From positions 2,046,001-2,110,000 of the forward strand of contig NZ_AP024660.1 in assembly GCF_019977395.1 (NCBI RefSeq): a stretch of 64,000 nt of DNA. Direction: 5' to 3'. The notes under the pieces were generated by a model. That model did no database searches, was not told where the DNA came from, and saw only the letters and a program-made list of their open reading frames with translations. Each line of letters opens with the position of its first letter. Within the stretch, counting starts at the first letter, position 1. This document shows positions 43,355-50,578 of the stretch, piece after piece. The position numbers and the translations under genes were made by a program. This stretch comes from Arthrobacter sp. NicSoilC5. GTDB lineage: Bacteria > Actinomycetota > Actinomycetes > Actinomycetales > Micrococcaceae.

Positions 43355-45481
43355 CTATGAGGCCGGTGCCTCCGCCGTGGCTTTCGCCTGCGCTGGGGCC
43401 TGTGTTTGCGCTGGGGACTGGGCCTGGATGGCCGTGATGGCCACCGTGTTCACGATGTCCTCAACTGTGCAGCCGCGGGAGAGGTCGTTGACCGGTTTCC
43501 TCAGCCCCTGCAGGACCGGCCCCACCGCCACGGCCCCGGAGCTCTGCTGCACGGCCTTGTACGTGTTGTTGCCGGTGTTCAGGTCCGGGAAGATGAACAC
43601 CGTGGCTTGGCCGGCCACGGAGGAACCCGGCATCTTGGACGCGGCGATGGAGGCGTCCACGGCGGCGTCGTACTGGATGGGCCCTTCCACGGCGAGGTCC
43701 GGGCGGCGCTCGCGCACCAGTTCGGTGGCCTGCCGCACCTCGTCCACGGCCTCGCCCGCGCCGGAGCCGCCGGTGGAGTAGGACAGCATGGCCACCCGCG
43801 GTTCCACCCCAAATTGGGCGGCGGTCTCCGCCGAGGCCAGGGCGATGTCCGCCAGCTGCTCCACGTTCGGGTCCGGATTGACGGCGCAGTCGCCGTAAAC
43901 CAGCACCCGGTCCGGCATCAGCATCAGGAACACCGAGGACACGATCTTCACGCCCTCGCGCGTCTTCACGAACTCCAGGGCCGGCCGGATGGTGTGCGCC
44001 GTGGTGTGGGCGGCACCGGACACCATCCCGTCCACCACGCCCAGCTGGACCATCATGGTGCCGAAGTAGCTGACGTCCTGCATGATCTCCAGCGCCTTGG
44101 GCAGGTCCACGCCCTTGTGCGCCCTCAGCTCCGCGTACTTCTCGGCGAACTTCAGCCGCAGGTCGGAGGTGGCGGGGTCGATGACAGTGATGCCGGACAG
44201 GTCGATGCCGTTGGCGGCTGCCAGCTCCCGGACGTCGGACTCCGGGCCCAGGAGCGTCAGGTCGCAGACGTCGCGGCGGTGCAGGATCTCGGCAGCCCGC
44301 AGGATCCTTACGTCCGTCCCCTCCGGGAGCACCACGTGGCGGCGCTGGGCCCGGGCCCGCTCGATCAGGTCATGCAGGAACCGCAGCGGCGTCATCCGTT
44401 CCGCCCGCGGCAAATGCAGCCGCTCCACCAGCTCGGCCTCGTCCACCCGGCGGGACCAGAGGCCCAGCGCGGAGGCCACCTTGCGCCGGTGCCCCGACCA
44501 GATTTCGCTGCGCACCTCTGACACCCGGCGGGCCGTCTGGTAGGTGTCCTCGTCCGCGGCAAAGACAGGGAACGGCGCCTGTGCCAGGAGCGGGTAGATG
44601 TTGGCGTCCGGGGCCAGGCCACCGGTGAGGATAAGCGCCGACGCCACCGGAAATTCGGGCGAGAAGGACGAGGCCAGGCACGCCACCATCACGTCCGCCC
44701 GGTCCCCCGGCACGATCACCAGGGCACCCTCGTCCAGCACGTTCAGGAAGTTGCCCACGTTCATCGCGGCAACCTTGATGTCCTTGACGTCCCGCTCCAT
44801 GTCCGGCGTTCCCGCGATCTGGCGGACGCCCAGCGCCGCAGCCACTTCCCCGGTGGTGGGGCGGGCGATCTCCTCCAGCTCCGGCAGGATGTACACCGGG
44901 CGGCCGGAAGCGCCGGGTTTCAGGGCAGCCGCGATGGCGTCCAGGTCGCTGGCGCTGGCCCTGTTCACCATGATGGCCAGCAGCGCACACCGTTCGGCGG
45001 CCAGTTCCTTGCGGGCAACTTCGACGGCGGCAGCGGTCTCAGGGACGGTCCGCCCCTTGGCGCCCACCACGGCCACAACGGGCGTGGCCAAGTTGTTCGC
45101 CAGCCGGGCGTTGAGGTCGAACTCGACGGCGGAGTCCTGGCCCACCAGGTCAGTGCCCTCCACGATCACCACGTCGCAGTGGCGCGCGATGTCGGCGAAA
45201 ATCTCCACGCACCGGGCATCAATTTCCGCCCGGTTTCCTTCCGCGAGGAGAGTGCGGACCTCGTCGTAGGTCAGGCCGCCGCGGCATCGCTCGTCATCCA
45301 GGGCGAACCGGGCCTTCATCAGGGCCACCATGGGGTCATCGGCAGCCGAGGGCCCGTGGACCACCGGTTTGAAGAAGCCGATCCTGTCCGCGTGCCGGTG
45401 CAGGGTGTCCGCCAGGCCAAGGGCCACAAGGGACTTGCCCGAGCCGGGGGTGGTTGCGCTGACGTAGATGCCTTTGGCCAT
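43355..45481 (-). CDS. pta: Phosphate acetyltransferase
   Basis: A 708-residue long-form Pta that transfers acetyl from acetyl-CoA to phosphate. The N-terminal half is a P-loop/BioD-like and DRTGG regulatory region (SATTPGSGKSLVALGLADTL at residues 8-27), and the C-terminal ~330 residues are the catalytic PTA_PTB domain (HVVLPEGTDVRILRAAEIL, SYFGTMMVQLGVVDGMVSGA, VAMLSYSTGGSGAG, FPDLNTGNNTYKAVQQ). The ATG at 45481 begins the conserved P-loop lead; the open frame further upstream overlaps paaI antisense and is not used. It points toward ackA, but 7.7 kb of other genes intervene. Confidence 0.94.
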   Translation of the reverse strand: MAKGIYVSATTPGSGKSLVALGLADTLHRHADRIGFFKPVVHGPSAADDPMVALMKARFALDDERCRGGLTYDEVRTLLAEGNRAEIDARCVEIFADIARHCDVVIVEGTDLVGQDSAVEFDLNARLANNLATPVVAVVGAKGRTVPETAAAVEVARKELAAERCALLAIMVNRASASDLDAIAAALKPGASGRPVYILPELEEIARPTTGEVAAALGVRQIAGTPDMERDVKDIKVAAMNVGNFLNVLDEGALVIVPGDRADVMVACLASSFSPEFPVASALILTGGLAPDANIYPLLAQAPFPVFAADEDTYQTARRVSEVRSEIWSGHRRKVASALGLWSRRVDEAELVERLHLPRAERMTPLRFLHDLIERARAQRRHVVLPEGTDVRILRAAEILHRRDVCDLTLLGPESDVRELAAANGIDLSGITVIDPATSDLRLKFAEKYAELRAHKGVDLPKALEIMQDVSYFGTMMVQLGVVDGMVSGAAHTTAHTIRPALEFVKTREGVKIVSSVFLMLMPDRVLVYGDCAVNPDPNVEQLADIALASAETAAQFGVEPRVAMLSYSTGGSGAGEAVDEVRQATELVRERRPDLAVEGPIQYDAAVDASIAASKMPGSSVAGQATVFIFPDLNTGNNTYKAVQQSSGAVAVGPVLQGLRKPVNDLSRGCTVEDIVNTVAITAIQAQSPAQTQAPAQAKATAEAPAS

Positions 45482-45541
45482 GGTCCGCCCTTTGCTGTTC
45501 TTGCTGGTGCCGGTACCCCCATCCTTGCACCTCGCGGCGTT

Positions 45542-45630
45542 CGGGGCGCCTGACCCGGCGTCGACTGCTCCGTAACTGCCGTTTGAGCGCTGAAAACGGC
45601 AGTTACGCAGCAATCGATGAAGGGGCGCCC
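45542..45630. repeat. Long imperfect palindrome in the pta/paaI divergent region
   Basis: CGTAACTGCCGTTT (about 45571-45584) pairs with AAACGGCAGTTACG (45594-45607) around AGCGCT, outer TCGA arms match at 45561 and 45614, and CGGGGCGCC (45542-45550) matches GGCGCCCC (45623-45630). The CAGCAATCGATG segment is shared with the perfect palindrome at 63254-63317. It lies between divergent genes, so it is not a simple terminator. Confidence 0.75.
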
Positions 45631-45677
45631 CGGCCGCGCAAAGTGTGTCCCGGCGTCGCGCCTTATCCCGCCTCCCC

Positions 45678-45723
45678 TTGACACCGGACCCCCTCATGGG
45701 ATTACCTAATGAACATTCGGTAA
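45678..45723 (+). promoter_or_regulatory. paaI promoter with PaaR operator
   Basis: A -35 TTGACA (45678-45683) precedes a 22-bp palindrome at 45702-45723 that begins TTACC and ends GGTAA; it is symmetric at 20 of 22 positions and covers the expected -10 region. The same type of palindrome stands before paaZ and paaJ. Confidence 0.75.
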
Positions 45724-45745
45724 ATAAAGCTGGAGGCAATGACGC

Positions 45746-46222
45746 ATGGCTGAAACTACACTTTCCGGGGCCACCCACCCCATCCTGGAAAACGACTACG
45801 CCTCCGAATGGATGGGGATTGAGGTCCTCGCCCTCAGCGACGGCCACGCCACCATCCGGATGACGCTCCGGCAGGAAATGCTCAACGGCTTCGGCATGGC
45901 CCACGGCGGAATGATCTTCGCCTTCGGCGACACCGCCTTCGCCCTGGCGTGCAACCCCATCCACCCTGCACCCGGCGAGGAAGGCACCATCACCGTCGCT
46001 TCCGGCGTCGACATCAACTTCCTCAAGCCCGCCTTCCGGGGCCAGGTGCTCACCGCAGTGGCCGACCGCCGCTCCAGCGCCGGCCGCAGCGGCCTGTACG
46101 ACATCCAGATCTTCGCCGCCGACGCCGCTGCGCCGGCCGCCGAAGGCCAGCCCAGTTCCAGCACCCCGGGCGAGCTCATCGCCGAGTTCCGCGGACGCAG
46201 CCGCACCATCCCCAAGAAGTAG
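45746..46222 (+). CDS. paaI: PaaI-type hydroxyphenylacetyl-CoA thioesterase
   Basis: A 158-residue single hot-dog-domain thioesterase. Family blocks are EWMGIEVLALSDGHATIRMTL, the catalytic segment NGFGMAHGGMIFAFGDTAFALA (N/H-G-G and the acidic residue), and ASGVDINFLKPAFRGQVL. PaaI releases CoA trapped in dead-end ring intermediates of phenylacetate breakdown. It lies 7 bp upstream of paaK and is preceded by the PaaR-type palindrome. GGAGG stands 9 nt before the ATG. Confidence 0.92.
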   Translation: MAETTLSGATHPILENDYASEWMGIEVLALSDGHATIRMTLRQEMLNGFGMAHGGMIFAFGDTAFALACNPIHPAPGEEGTITVASGVDINFLKPAFRGQVLTAVADRRSSAGRSGLYDIQIFAADAAAPAAEGQPSSSTPGELIAEFRGRSRTIPKK

Positions 46223-46229
46223 GAAAATC

Positions 46230-47606
46230 ATGACCCTGCATGCCCCCGAAACCCCCGCCGCTGCCGTTTCCACCCAGGACACCGCAGCCGGCATCGACCC
46301 TGGACTGGACCGCGAGGAAACCATCTCCCGCGACGAGCTCGAAGCCCTCCAGCTCAGCCGGCTGCAACACACCGTGGCCTACGCCTATGAGCGGGTCCCG
46401 CTGTACAAGCGCAAGTTCGACGAGGCCGGCATCCACCCCAACGACCTGCGTGAACTCGAGGACCTGGGCAACTTCCCCTTCACCACCAAGGACGACCTGC
46501 GGGAGGAATACCCGTTCGGCATGTTCGCGGTGCCGCAGAATGAAGTGGCCCGGATCCACGCCAGCTCCGGCACCACCGGCCGGCCCACCGTCGTCGGCTA
46601 CACCAAGCAGGACCTGGCCGACTGGGCCAAGCTGGTGGCCCGCAGCTTCCGCGCCTCCGGCATCCGCCCCGGCATGAAGGTCCACAACGCCTACGGCTAT
46701 GGCCTGTTCACCGGCGGCCTGGGCGCCCACGCCGGCGCGGAAGCCCTGGGCTGCACCGTGATCCCCATGTCTGGCGGCCAGACCGAACGCCAGATCCAGC
46801 TGATCCAGGACTTCAAGCCGGACGCCATCCTGGCCACACCCACCTACCTGCTCACCATCGCCGACGCCATGGCGCACATGGGCATCGACCCCGCCTCCAC
46901 CTCCCTGAAGTTCGCCGTGCTCGGCGCCGAGCCGTGGACCCAGGAGATGCGGCACGAGCTCGAGGTCATGATGAACATCAAGGCGTGCGACATCTACGGC
47001 CTGTCCGAGGTCATGGGCCCGGGTGTCGCCGGCGAGTCCGTGGAAACCCAGGACGGCAGCCACATCTGGGAGGACCACTTCCGCCCCGAAATCATCGACG
47101 CCTTCAACCCGGTGGCGGGCAAGGAGAACGTCCTGCGCGACGGCGAGCACGGCGAACTGGTCTTCACCTCGCTCACTAAGGAAGCGCTGCCCATCATCCG
47201 CTACCGCACCAAGGACCTCACCCGCCTGCTGCCCGGCAGCGCCCGCCCGGCTCACCGCCGGATGGGCCGCATCACCGGCCGCAGCGACGACATGATCATC
47301 CTGCGCGGCGTGAACCTGTTCCCGTCCCAGATCGAGGAAATCGCCCTCCGCATCCCCGAGCTGAGCCCGCACTTCCAACTCGAACTGACCCGCCCGGAAG
47401 GGCAGCGGATGGACCAGCTGACGGTCCGGATCGAACGGCGCGACGCGGTCACCGTTGAGCAGAGCACGACGGCGGCACGCACCTTGAAGGAGCAGATCAA
47501 GATCCACGTGGGTTCTTCGTGCACCGTGAACGTGGTGGAGCCGGGCTCGCTGGAGCGGTCCAACGGCAAACTGCGCCGCATCTACGACATGCGGCCGAAG
47601 GCATAA
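46230..47606 (+). CDS. paaK: Phenylacetate-CoA ligase
   Basis: A 458-residue adenylate-forming ligase that makes phenylacetyl-CoA, the first step of the aerobic phenylacetate pathway. The length and motifs are those of true PaaK: P-loop HASSGTTGRPTVVGYT (about residues 110-125), KVHNAYGYGLFTGGLGAHAGAEALGC, adenylation motif DIYGLSEVMGPGVA, and the hinge RTDDMIILRGVNLFPSQIEEI-like GRSDDMIILRGVN. It is second in the paaI-paaK-paaR run, with paaR 98 bp downstream. Confidence 0.95.
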   Translation: MTLHAPETPAAAVSTQDTAAGIDPGLDREETISRDELEALQLSRLQHTVAYAYERVPLYKRKFDEAGIHPNDLRELEDLGNFPFTTKDDLREEYPFGMFAVPQNEVARIHASSGTTGRPTVVGYTKQDLADWAKLVARSFRASGIRPGMKVHNAYGYGLFTGGLGAHAGAEALGCTVIPMSGGQTERQIQLIQDFKPDAILATPTYLLTIADAMAHMGIDPASTSLKFAVLGAEPWTQEMRHELEVMMNIKACDIYGLSEVMGPGVAGESVETQDGSHIWEDHFRPEIIDAFNPVAGKENVLRDGEHGELVFTSLTKEALPIIRYRTKDLTRLLPGSARPAHRRMGRITGRSDDMIILRGVNLFPSQIEEIALRIPELSPHFQLELTRPEGQRMDQLTVRIERRDAVTVEQSTTAARTLKEQIKIHVGSSCTVNVVEPGSLERSNGKLRRIYDMRPKA

Positions 47607-47673
47607 CGGAAGATGCCGCCGGGCACAGCCGATGCCGGCCGGGCTGCGGCCCGGCCGGCGCCGGCTCCCGGAC

Positions 47674-47695
47674 CGACCGACCGTTCGTGAGAAAC
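47674..47695 (+). promoter_or_regulatory. PaaR-type half operator in front of the TetR gene
   Basis: ACCGACCGTTCGT (47676-47688) is identical to the left half of the palindrome before paaJ, but the right half is degenerate. It lies 9 bp before the ATG, suggesting weak autorepression. Confidence 0.55.
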
Positions 47696-47703
47696 TAGCC
47701 ACT

Positions 47704-48336
47704 ATGCCCAGCACCACCGATACTTCCAGCCCCGGCTCAGCCAACGGAACAGCAAAGCGCGGCCGCCCCGGCTACGACCAGCAGTCCGTGCTGCGCATCG
47801 CCGTCGACGTCTTCAACCGCCATGGCTACGACGCCACCTCGATGGGGATCCTGGCGGACAACCTGGGCATCTCCAAGTCCGCCATCTACCACCACGTGCC
47901 GTCCAAGGGCGACCTCCTCAAGCTTGCCCTTGACCACGCCCTGGGCGGCCTTGAGGCCATCCTCGAGCAGCCGGAGGCCACTTCAGGGGCTGCCGACACC
48001 CGGCTGGAATTCGTGCTCCGGCAGACGGTGGCCGTGCTGGTGGACCGCCTGCCATTCGTCACCCTGCTGCTGCGACTGCGGGGCAACACGGAAATTGAAC
48101 GGGACGCCCTGGAACGCCGCCGGACCTTCGACCACAAAGTGGCCGTACTGATTTCCGCCGCGCGCGATGAGGGCTCGCTCCGCCAGGACATCGATCCCCG
48201 GACCGTCACCCGTCTCCTGTTCGGCATGATCAACTCGATCGTGGAGTGGTACAAACCGGGCGGCTCCCTCTCCCCGCAGCGGCTTGCGGACGACGTCATC
48301 ACCATGGCGTTCGACGGCCTCCATGCGGACGTGTAG
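47704..48336 (+). CDS. paaR: TetR-family regulator of phenylacetate genes
   Basis: A 210-residue repressor with an N-terminal TetR helix-turn-helix (residues ~18-65, KRGRPGYDQQSVLRIAVDVF... GILADNLGISKSAIYHHVPSKGDLL) and a helical ligand domain. PaaR proteins of actinobacteria bind palindromes in front of paa operons and are released by phenylacetyl-CoA. Position directly after paaK and the shared palindromes at four places in the window support the assignment. The ATG at 47704 was chosen over an upstream one since it begins the conserved lead. Confidence 0.85.
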   Translation: MPSTTDTSSPGSANGTAKRGRPGYDQQSVLRIAVDVFNRHGYDATSMGILADNLGISKSAIYHHVPSKGDLLKLALDHALGGLEAILEQPEATSGAADTRLEFVLRQTVAVLVDRLPFVTLLLRLRGNTEIERDALERRRTFDHKVAVLISAARDEGSLRQDIDPRTVTRLLFGMINSIVEWYKPGGSLSPQRLADDVITMAFDGLHADV

Positions 48337-48364
48337 GGCGCGCATCCACGTGTCCGCGGGCAAC

Positions 48365-48383
48365 TAATAAGCGTGCTTGGTAT
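48365..48383 (+). promoter_or_regulatory. Candidate stress-promoter element upstream of the HtrA-like gene
   Basis: TAATAAGCGTGCTTGGTAT lies 56 bp before the ATG at 48440. Its AAGCGTGCTT core is a palindrome and recurs, with slight changes, before four other genes. Confidence 0.45.
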
Positions 48384-48439
48384 TTGGCGGGCTCCCCGGC
48401 TACGGTGGTAGAAAGCCATCGTCCGCAGGGAGGTCCTGA

Positions 48440-49570
48440 ATGAGCCAGGCCAATGATCCACGGCGTTCATGCCGGCCCCGGACAGTACTCGCGGGCGGAC
48501 TCCTGACCGCAGCCCTGGCACTTAGCGGCTGCACCGGCTCGCCTGCTCCCCCAACCCCTGGCACCTCCTCCCCAGGCCAGCCATCGCCGTCGGCCCCGGC
48601 CTCCGGGACTTCCGCTTCGGCAGCGCCAACCGCCGGCGCAGGCCCGGACTCCGGAACCGCAGCCGGCAACCTGCCCCAGCTCGTGGAAAACCTCTCCCCA
48701 TCAGTGGTCACCATCTTCACCCAGGGCGGCCTGGGCAGCGGCGTGGTCTACTCCGCCGACGGACTGATCCTCACCAACGAGCACGTGGTCCGGGGCGCAA
48801 CCACCGTGGAGGTCGGATTTGCCGACGGGCAGCGCGTGGAAGGGACAGTCAAAGCAAGCGACGCCGTGACGGATCTGGCCCTGGTGCAGGCCAAGCGCAC
48901 CGGCCTGCCGAAACCCACGTACCAAAGCACCCTGCCCAAGGTAGGCGAAGGCGCACTGGTCCTGGGTTCCCCGCTCGGATTCGAGAACACGGCCACCGCA
49001 GGCATCATTTCCGGGCTGCACCGTTCCATTCCAGGCTCCGCATCCAACAGCCTCTCCCTGGTGGACCTCATCCAGACGGACGCACCCATCAGCCCCGGCA
49101 ACTCCGGCGGTGCCGTGATCAACATGCGCGGCGAGGTGATCGGCATCAGCGAGGCGTACATCCCGCCGTCAGCCGGGGCGGTCTCCCTTGGCTTCGCCAT
49201 CCCGGCCGCCACCGCAGTAGACGTGGCGGAGGAACTGCTGGCCAACGGCACCGCCAAGCACGCCTACCTGGGCCTCACCCCGGGCGAACTGACGGCCCAG
49301 ATCGCCGCCCAGCTGGGCATCCAGGGAGGATCCGGAGTGGTGGTCCTCGCCGCGGACACGGACGGCCCGGCAGGCAAGGCAGGAATCCGCCCCGGGGACG
49401 TCCTGCAGTCCATGGAGGGCGTTGAGCTCACCACGCCCGAAAAGCTCCTGGCGGAACTGCGCAAGCGTAACCCCGGCGACACCGTAGGCTTCAAGGTCAA
49501 GCGGGGCGACCAAAACCTGGATATCAAGGTTGACCTCACCGACCGGCCTGCCACTACAACCACCCGATAG
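48440..49570 (+). CDS. HtrA/DegP-like serine protease (lipoprotein, PDZ)
   Basis: A 376-residue exported S1C protease with lipobox ALSGC (C31), a ~50-residue Pro/Ser/Ala-rich linker, a trypsin-like domain and one PDZ domain. The triad is H115 (TNEHVV), D145 (VTDLALV) and S222 (GNSGGA); the PDZ repeat covers residues 275-365 (GSGVVVLAADTDGPAGKAGIRPGDVLQSMEG). Such proteases deal with misfolded envelope proteins under stress. GGAGG precedes the ATG. A small disordered protein follows 12 bp later and is likely co-transcribed. Confidence 0.9.
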   Translation: MSQANDPRRSCRPRTVLAGGLLTAALALSGCTGSPAPPTPGTSSPGQPSPSAPASGTSASAAPTAGAGPDSGTAAGNLPQLVENLSPSVVTIFTQGGLGSGVVYSADGLILTNEHVVRGATTVEVGFADGQRVEGTVKASDAVTDLALVQAKRTGLPKPTYQSTLPKVGEGALVLGSPLGFENTATAGIISGLHRSIPGSASNSLSLVDLIQTDAPISPGNSGGAVINMRGEVIGISEAYIPPSAGAVSLGFAIPAATAVDVAEELLANGTAKHAYLGLTPGELTAQIAAQLGIQGGSGVVVLAADTDGPAGKAGIRPGDVLQSMEGVELTTPEKLLAELRKRNPGDTVGFKVKRGDQNLDIKVDLTDRPATTTTR

Positions 49571-49582
49571 GAAGGAAGAAAC

Positions 49583-49888
49583 ATGAGCCACCCCAAGGAA
49601 GAACCGGACGCAGGATACATCGTCCCAGACCCGTCCAAGCTCCGTGAGGACATTCCCGGCGACGCCGGCGACGAGGCCAACGCGATCCGCTTCAGCGAGG
49701 AGCAGGCCCTGATCGAGGAACAGTCGCACGGCATCCGCCCCGACACCTACAGCGTTCCGGCAGGCGGCCCCACCATGGACGAGGCCCGCGGCAACATGGA
49801 CCTCTCGGACCGCAGCGAAGAAGGCCGCGGCACCGGACGCGAGGATGACAGCAGCGACGACGGCCTGCACGGCGGCGCAGAAAGCTGA
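49583..49888 (+). CDS. Small acidic disordered protein downstream of the HtrA-like protease
   Basis: A 101-residue protein rich in Asp, Glu, Gly and Ser with no hydrophobic core (MSHPKEEPDAGYIVPDPSKL..., DLSDRSEEGRGTGREDD). AAGGAAGAAAC precedes the ATG and the stop is followed by a strong terminator, so it is expressed, probably with the protease. I recognise no family. It resembles in composition the 96-aa protein at 36390. Confidence 0.7.
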   Translation: MSHPKEEPDAGYIVPDPSKLREDIPGDAGDEANAIRFSEEQALIEEQSHGIRPDTYSVPAGGPTMDEARGNMDLSDRSEEGRGTGREDDSSDDGLHGGAES

Positions 49889-49905
49889 CGCCGGCACGAA
49901 CACTG

Positions 49906-49946
49906 AAGCAGCAGGGGCACCCCGTCCGGGGTGCCCCTGCTGCTTT
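49906..49946. terminator. Strong bidirectional terminator
   Basis: AAGCAGCAGGGGCACCCC (49906-49923) and its complement form a perfect 18-bp stem around GTCC, with T's on both strands. It separates two convergent genes. Confidence 0.88.
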
Positions 49947-49970
49947 CGTTGAGGTATGCAGCTGCCGTGC

Positions 49971-50378
49971 CTAGACCTCGTACTCGAGCTTGCCGCCCAG
50001 GTTTTGGTGGACGCACAGGATGTTGTGTTCGGTGTCCATGAACCACGCGCACTTTTCCGAGTTGGTGGTGCAAATGTGGTTCTCCGTCTTGAGGGTAGGC
50101 AGGTCGTAGTCCTGGAAGATGACGCCCCGTGCCTCCATGTCGCGGACGGTTGCCTCGATATCCGCGACCTCAAAGCTCAGCGCGGTGTGGTCCGAGTGCC
50201 TGCCGTCCGAGACCGGCATCAGCTGCAGCAGTGGACCGCCGTCGGCGCCCAGCAATTCGCTTCCGTCCTCCGTTTTTCCACGGTGCGGGAGTCCCAGCTT
50301 TTCCGTGTAGAAACTGCGGGCGCGGGCTGGGTCATCAACCGGCAGGATGGTTGTGGCTGTGTTCATTCTCAGGGTCAT
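49971..50378 (-). CDS. VOC/glyoxalase-superfamily protein
   Basis: A 135-residue VOC-fold protein: TATTILPVDDPARARSFYTEKLGLP at the start, LLQLMPVSDGRHSDHTALSFEVADIEATVRDMEARGV in the middle, and CAWFMDTEHNILCVHQN at the end, with the last strand supplying the usual metal-binding position (E/H). Substrate unknown. AGGAGG 7 nt before the ATG at 50378 fixes the start. Convergent with the disordered-protein gene. Confidence 0.8.
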   Translation of the reverse strand: MTLRMNTATTILPVDDPARARSFYTEKLGLPHRGKTEDGSELLGADGGPLLQLMPVSDGRHSDHTALSFEVADIEATVRDMEARGVIFQDYDLPTLKTENHICTTNSEKCAWFMDTEHNILCVHQNLGGKLEYEV

Positions 50379-50437
50379 TGGGCCACCTCCTACGGGCAGA
50401 ATCTTACGCCCGGCAGGCCCAAATAGAACCGCCCTCA

Positions 50438-50572
50438 AACGCCCCATCACTTCCCGCCCACCAAACCCAAACGCCCCATCACTTCCCGCCCACCAAACCC
50501 AAATGCCCCAGCACTTTCCTCAAAGAAGTGATGGGGCGTTTGGGAAAAACCGGCAGGAAGTGATGGGGCGTT
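50438..50572. repeat. Composite direct-and-inverted repeat
   Basis: Two exact 32-bp direct units (50438-50469 and 50470-50501, beginning AACGCCCCATCACTTCCCGC) and a shorter degenerate third (50502-50519) are followed by two inverted copies of the core (GAAGTGATGGGGCGTT at 50525-50540 and 50557-50572). The array can fold into one large cruciform or several alternatives. It fills the gap between the VOC gene's promoter and the 3' end of paaZ. Confidence 0.85.
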
Positions 50573-50578
50573 AGGGGT

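Noticed and set aside
45482..46372. Upstream extension of the pta frame
   Set aside because: The frame stays open by nearly 300 codons upstream of the pta ATG, but this part is antisense to paaI, has no family similarity and contains the intergenic palindrome.
46176..47744. Long open frame antisense to paaK
   Set aside because: Composition is that of a shadow frame and paaK has complete motifs.
50438..50519. CRISPR-like direct repeats
   Set aside because: Units are adjacent without spacers, and inverted copies follow; there are no cas genes.
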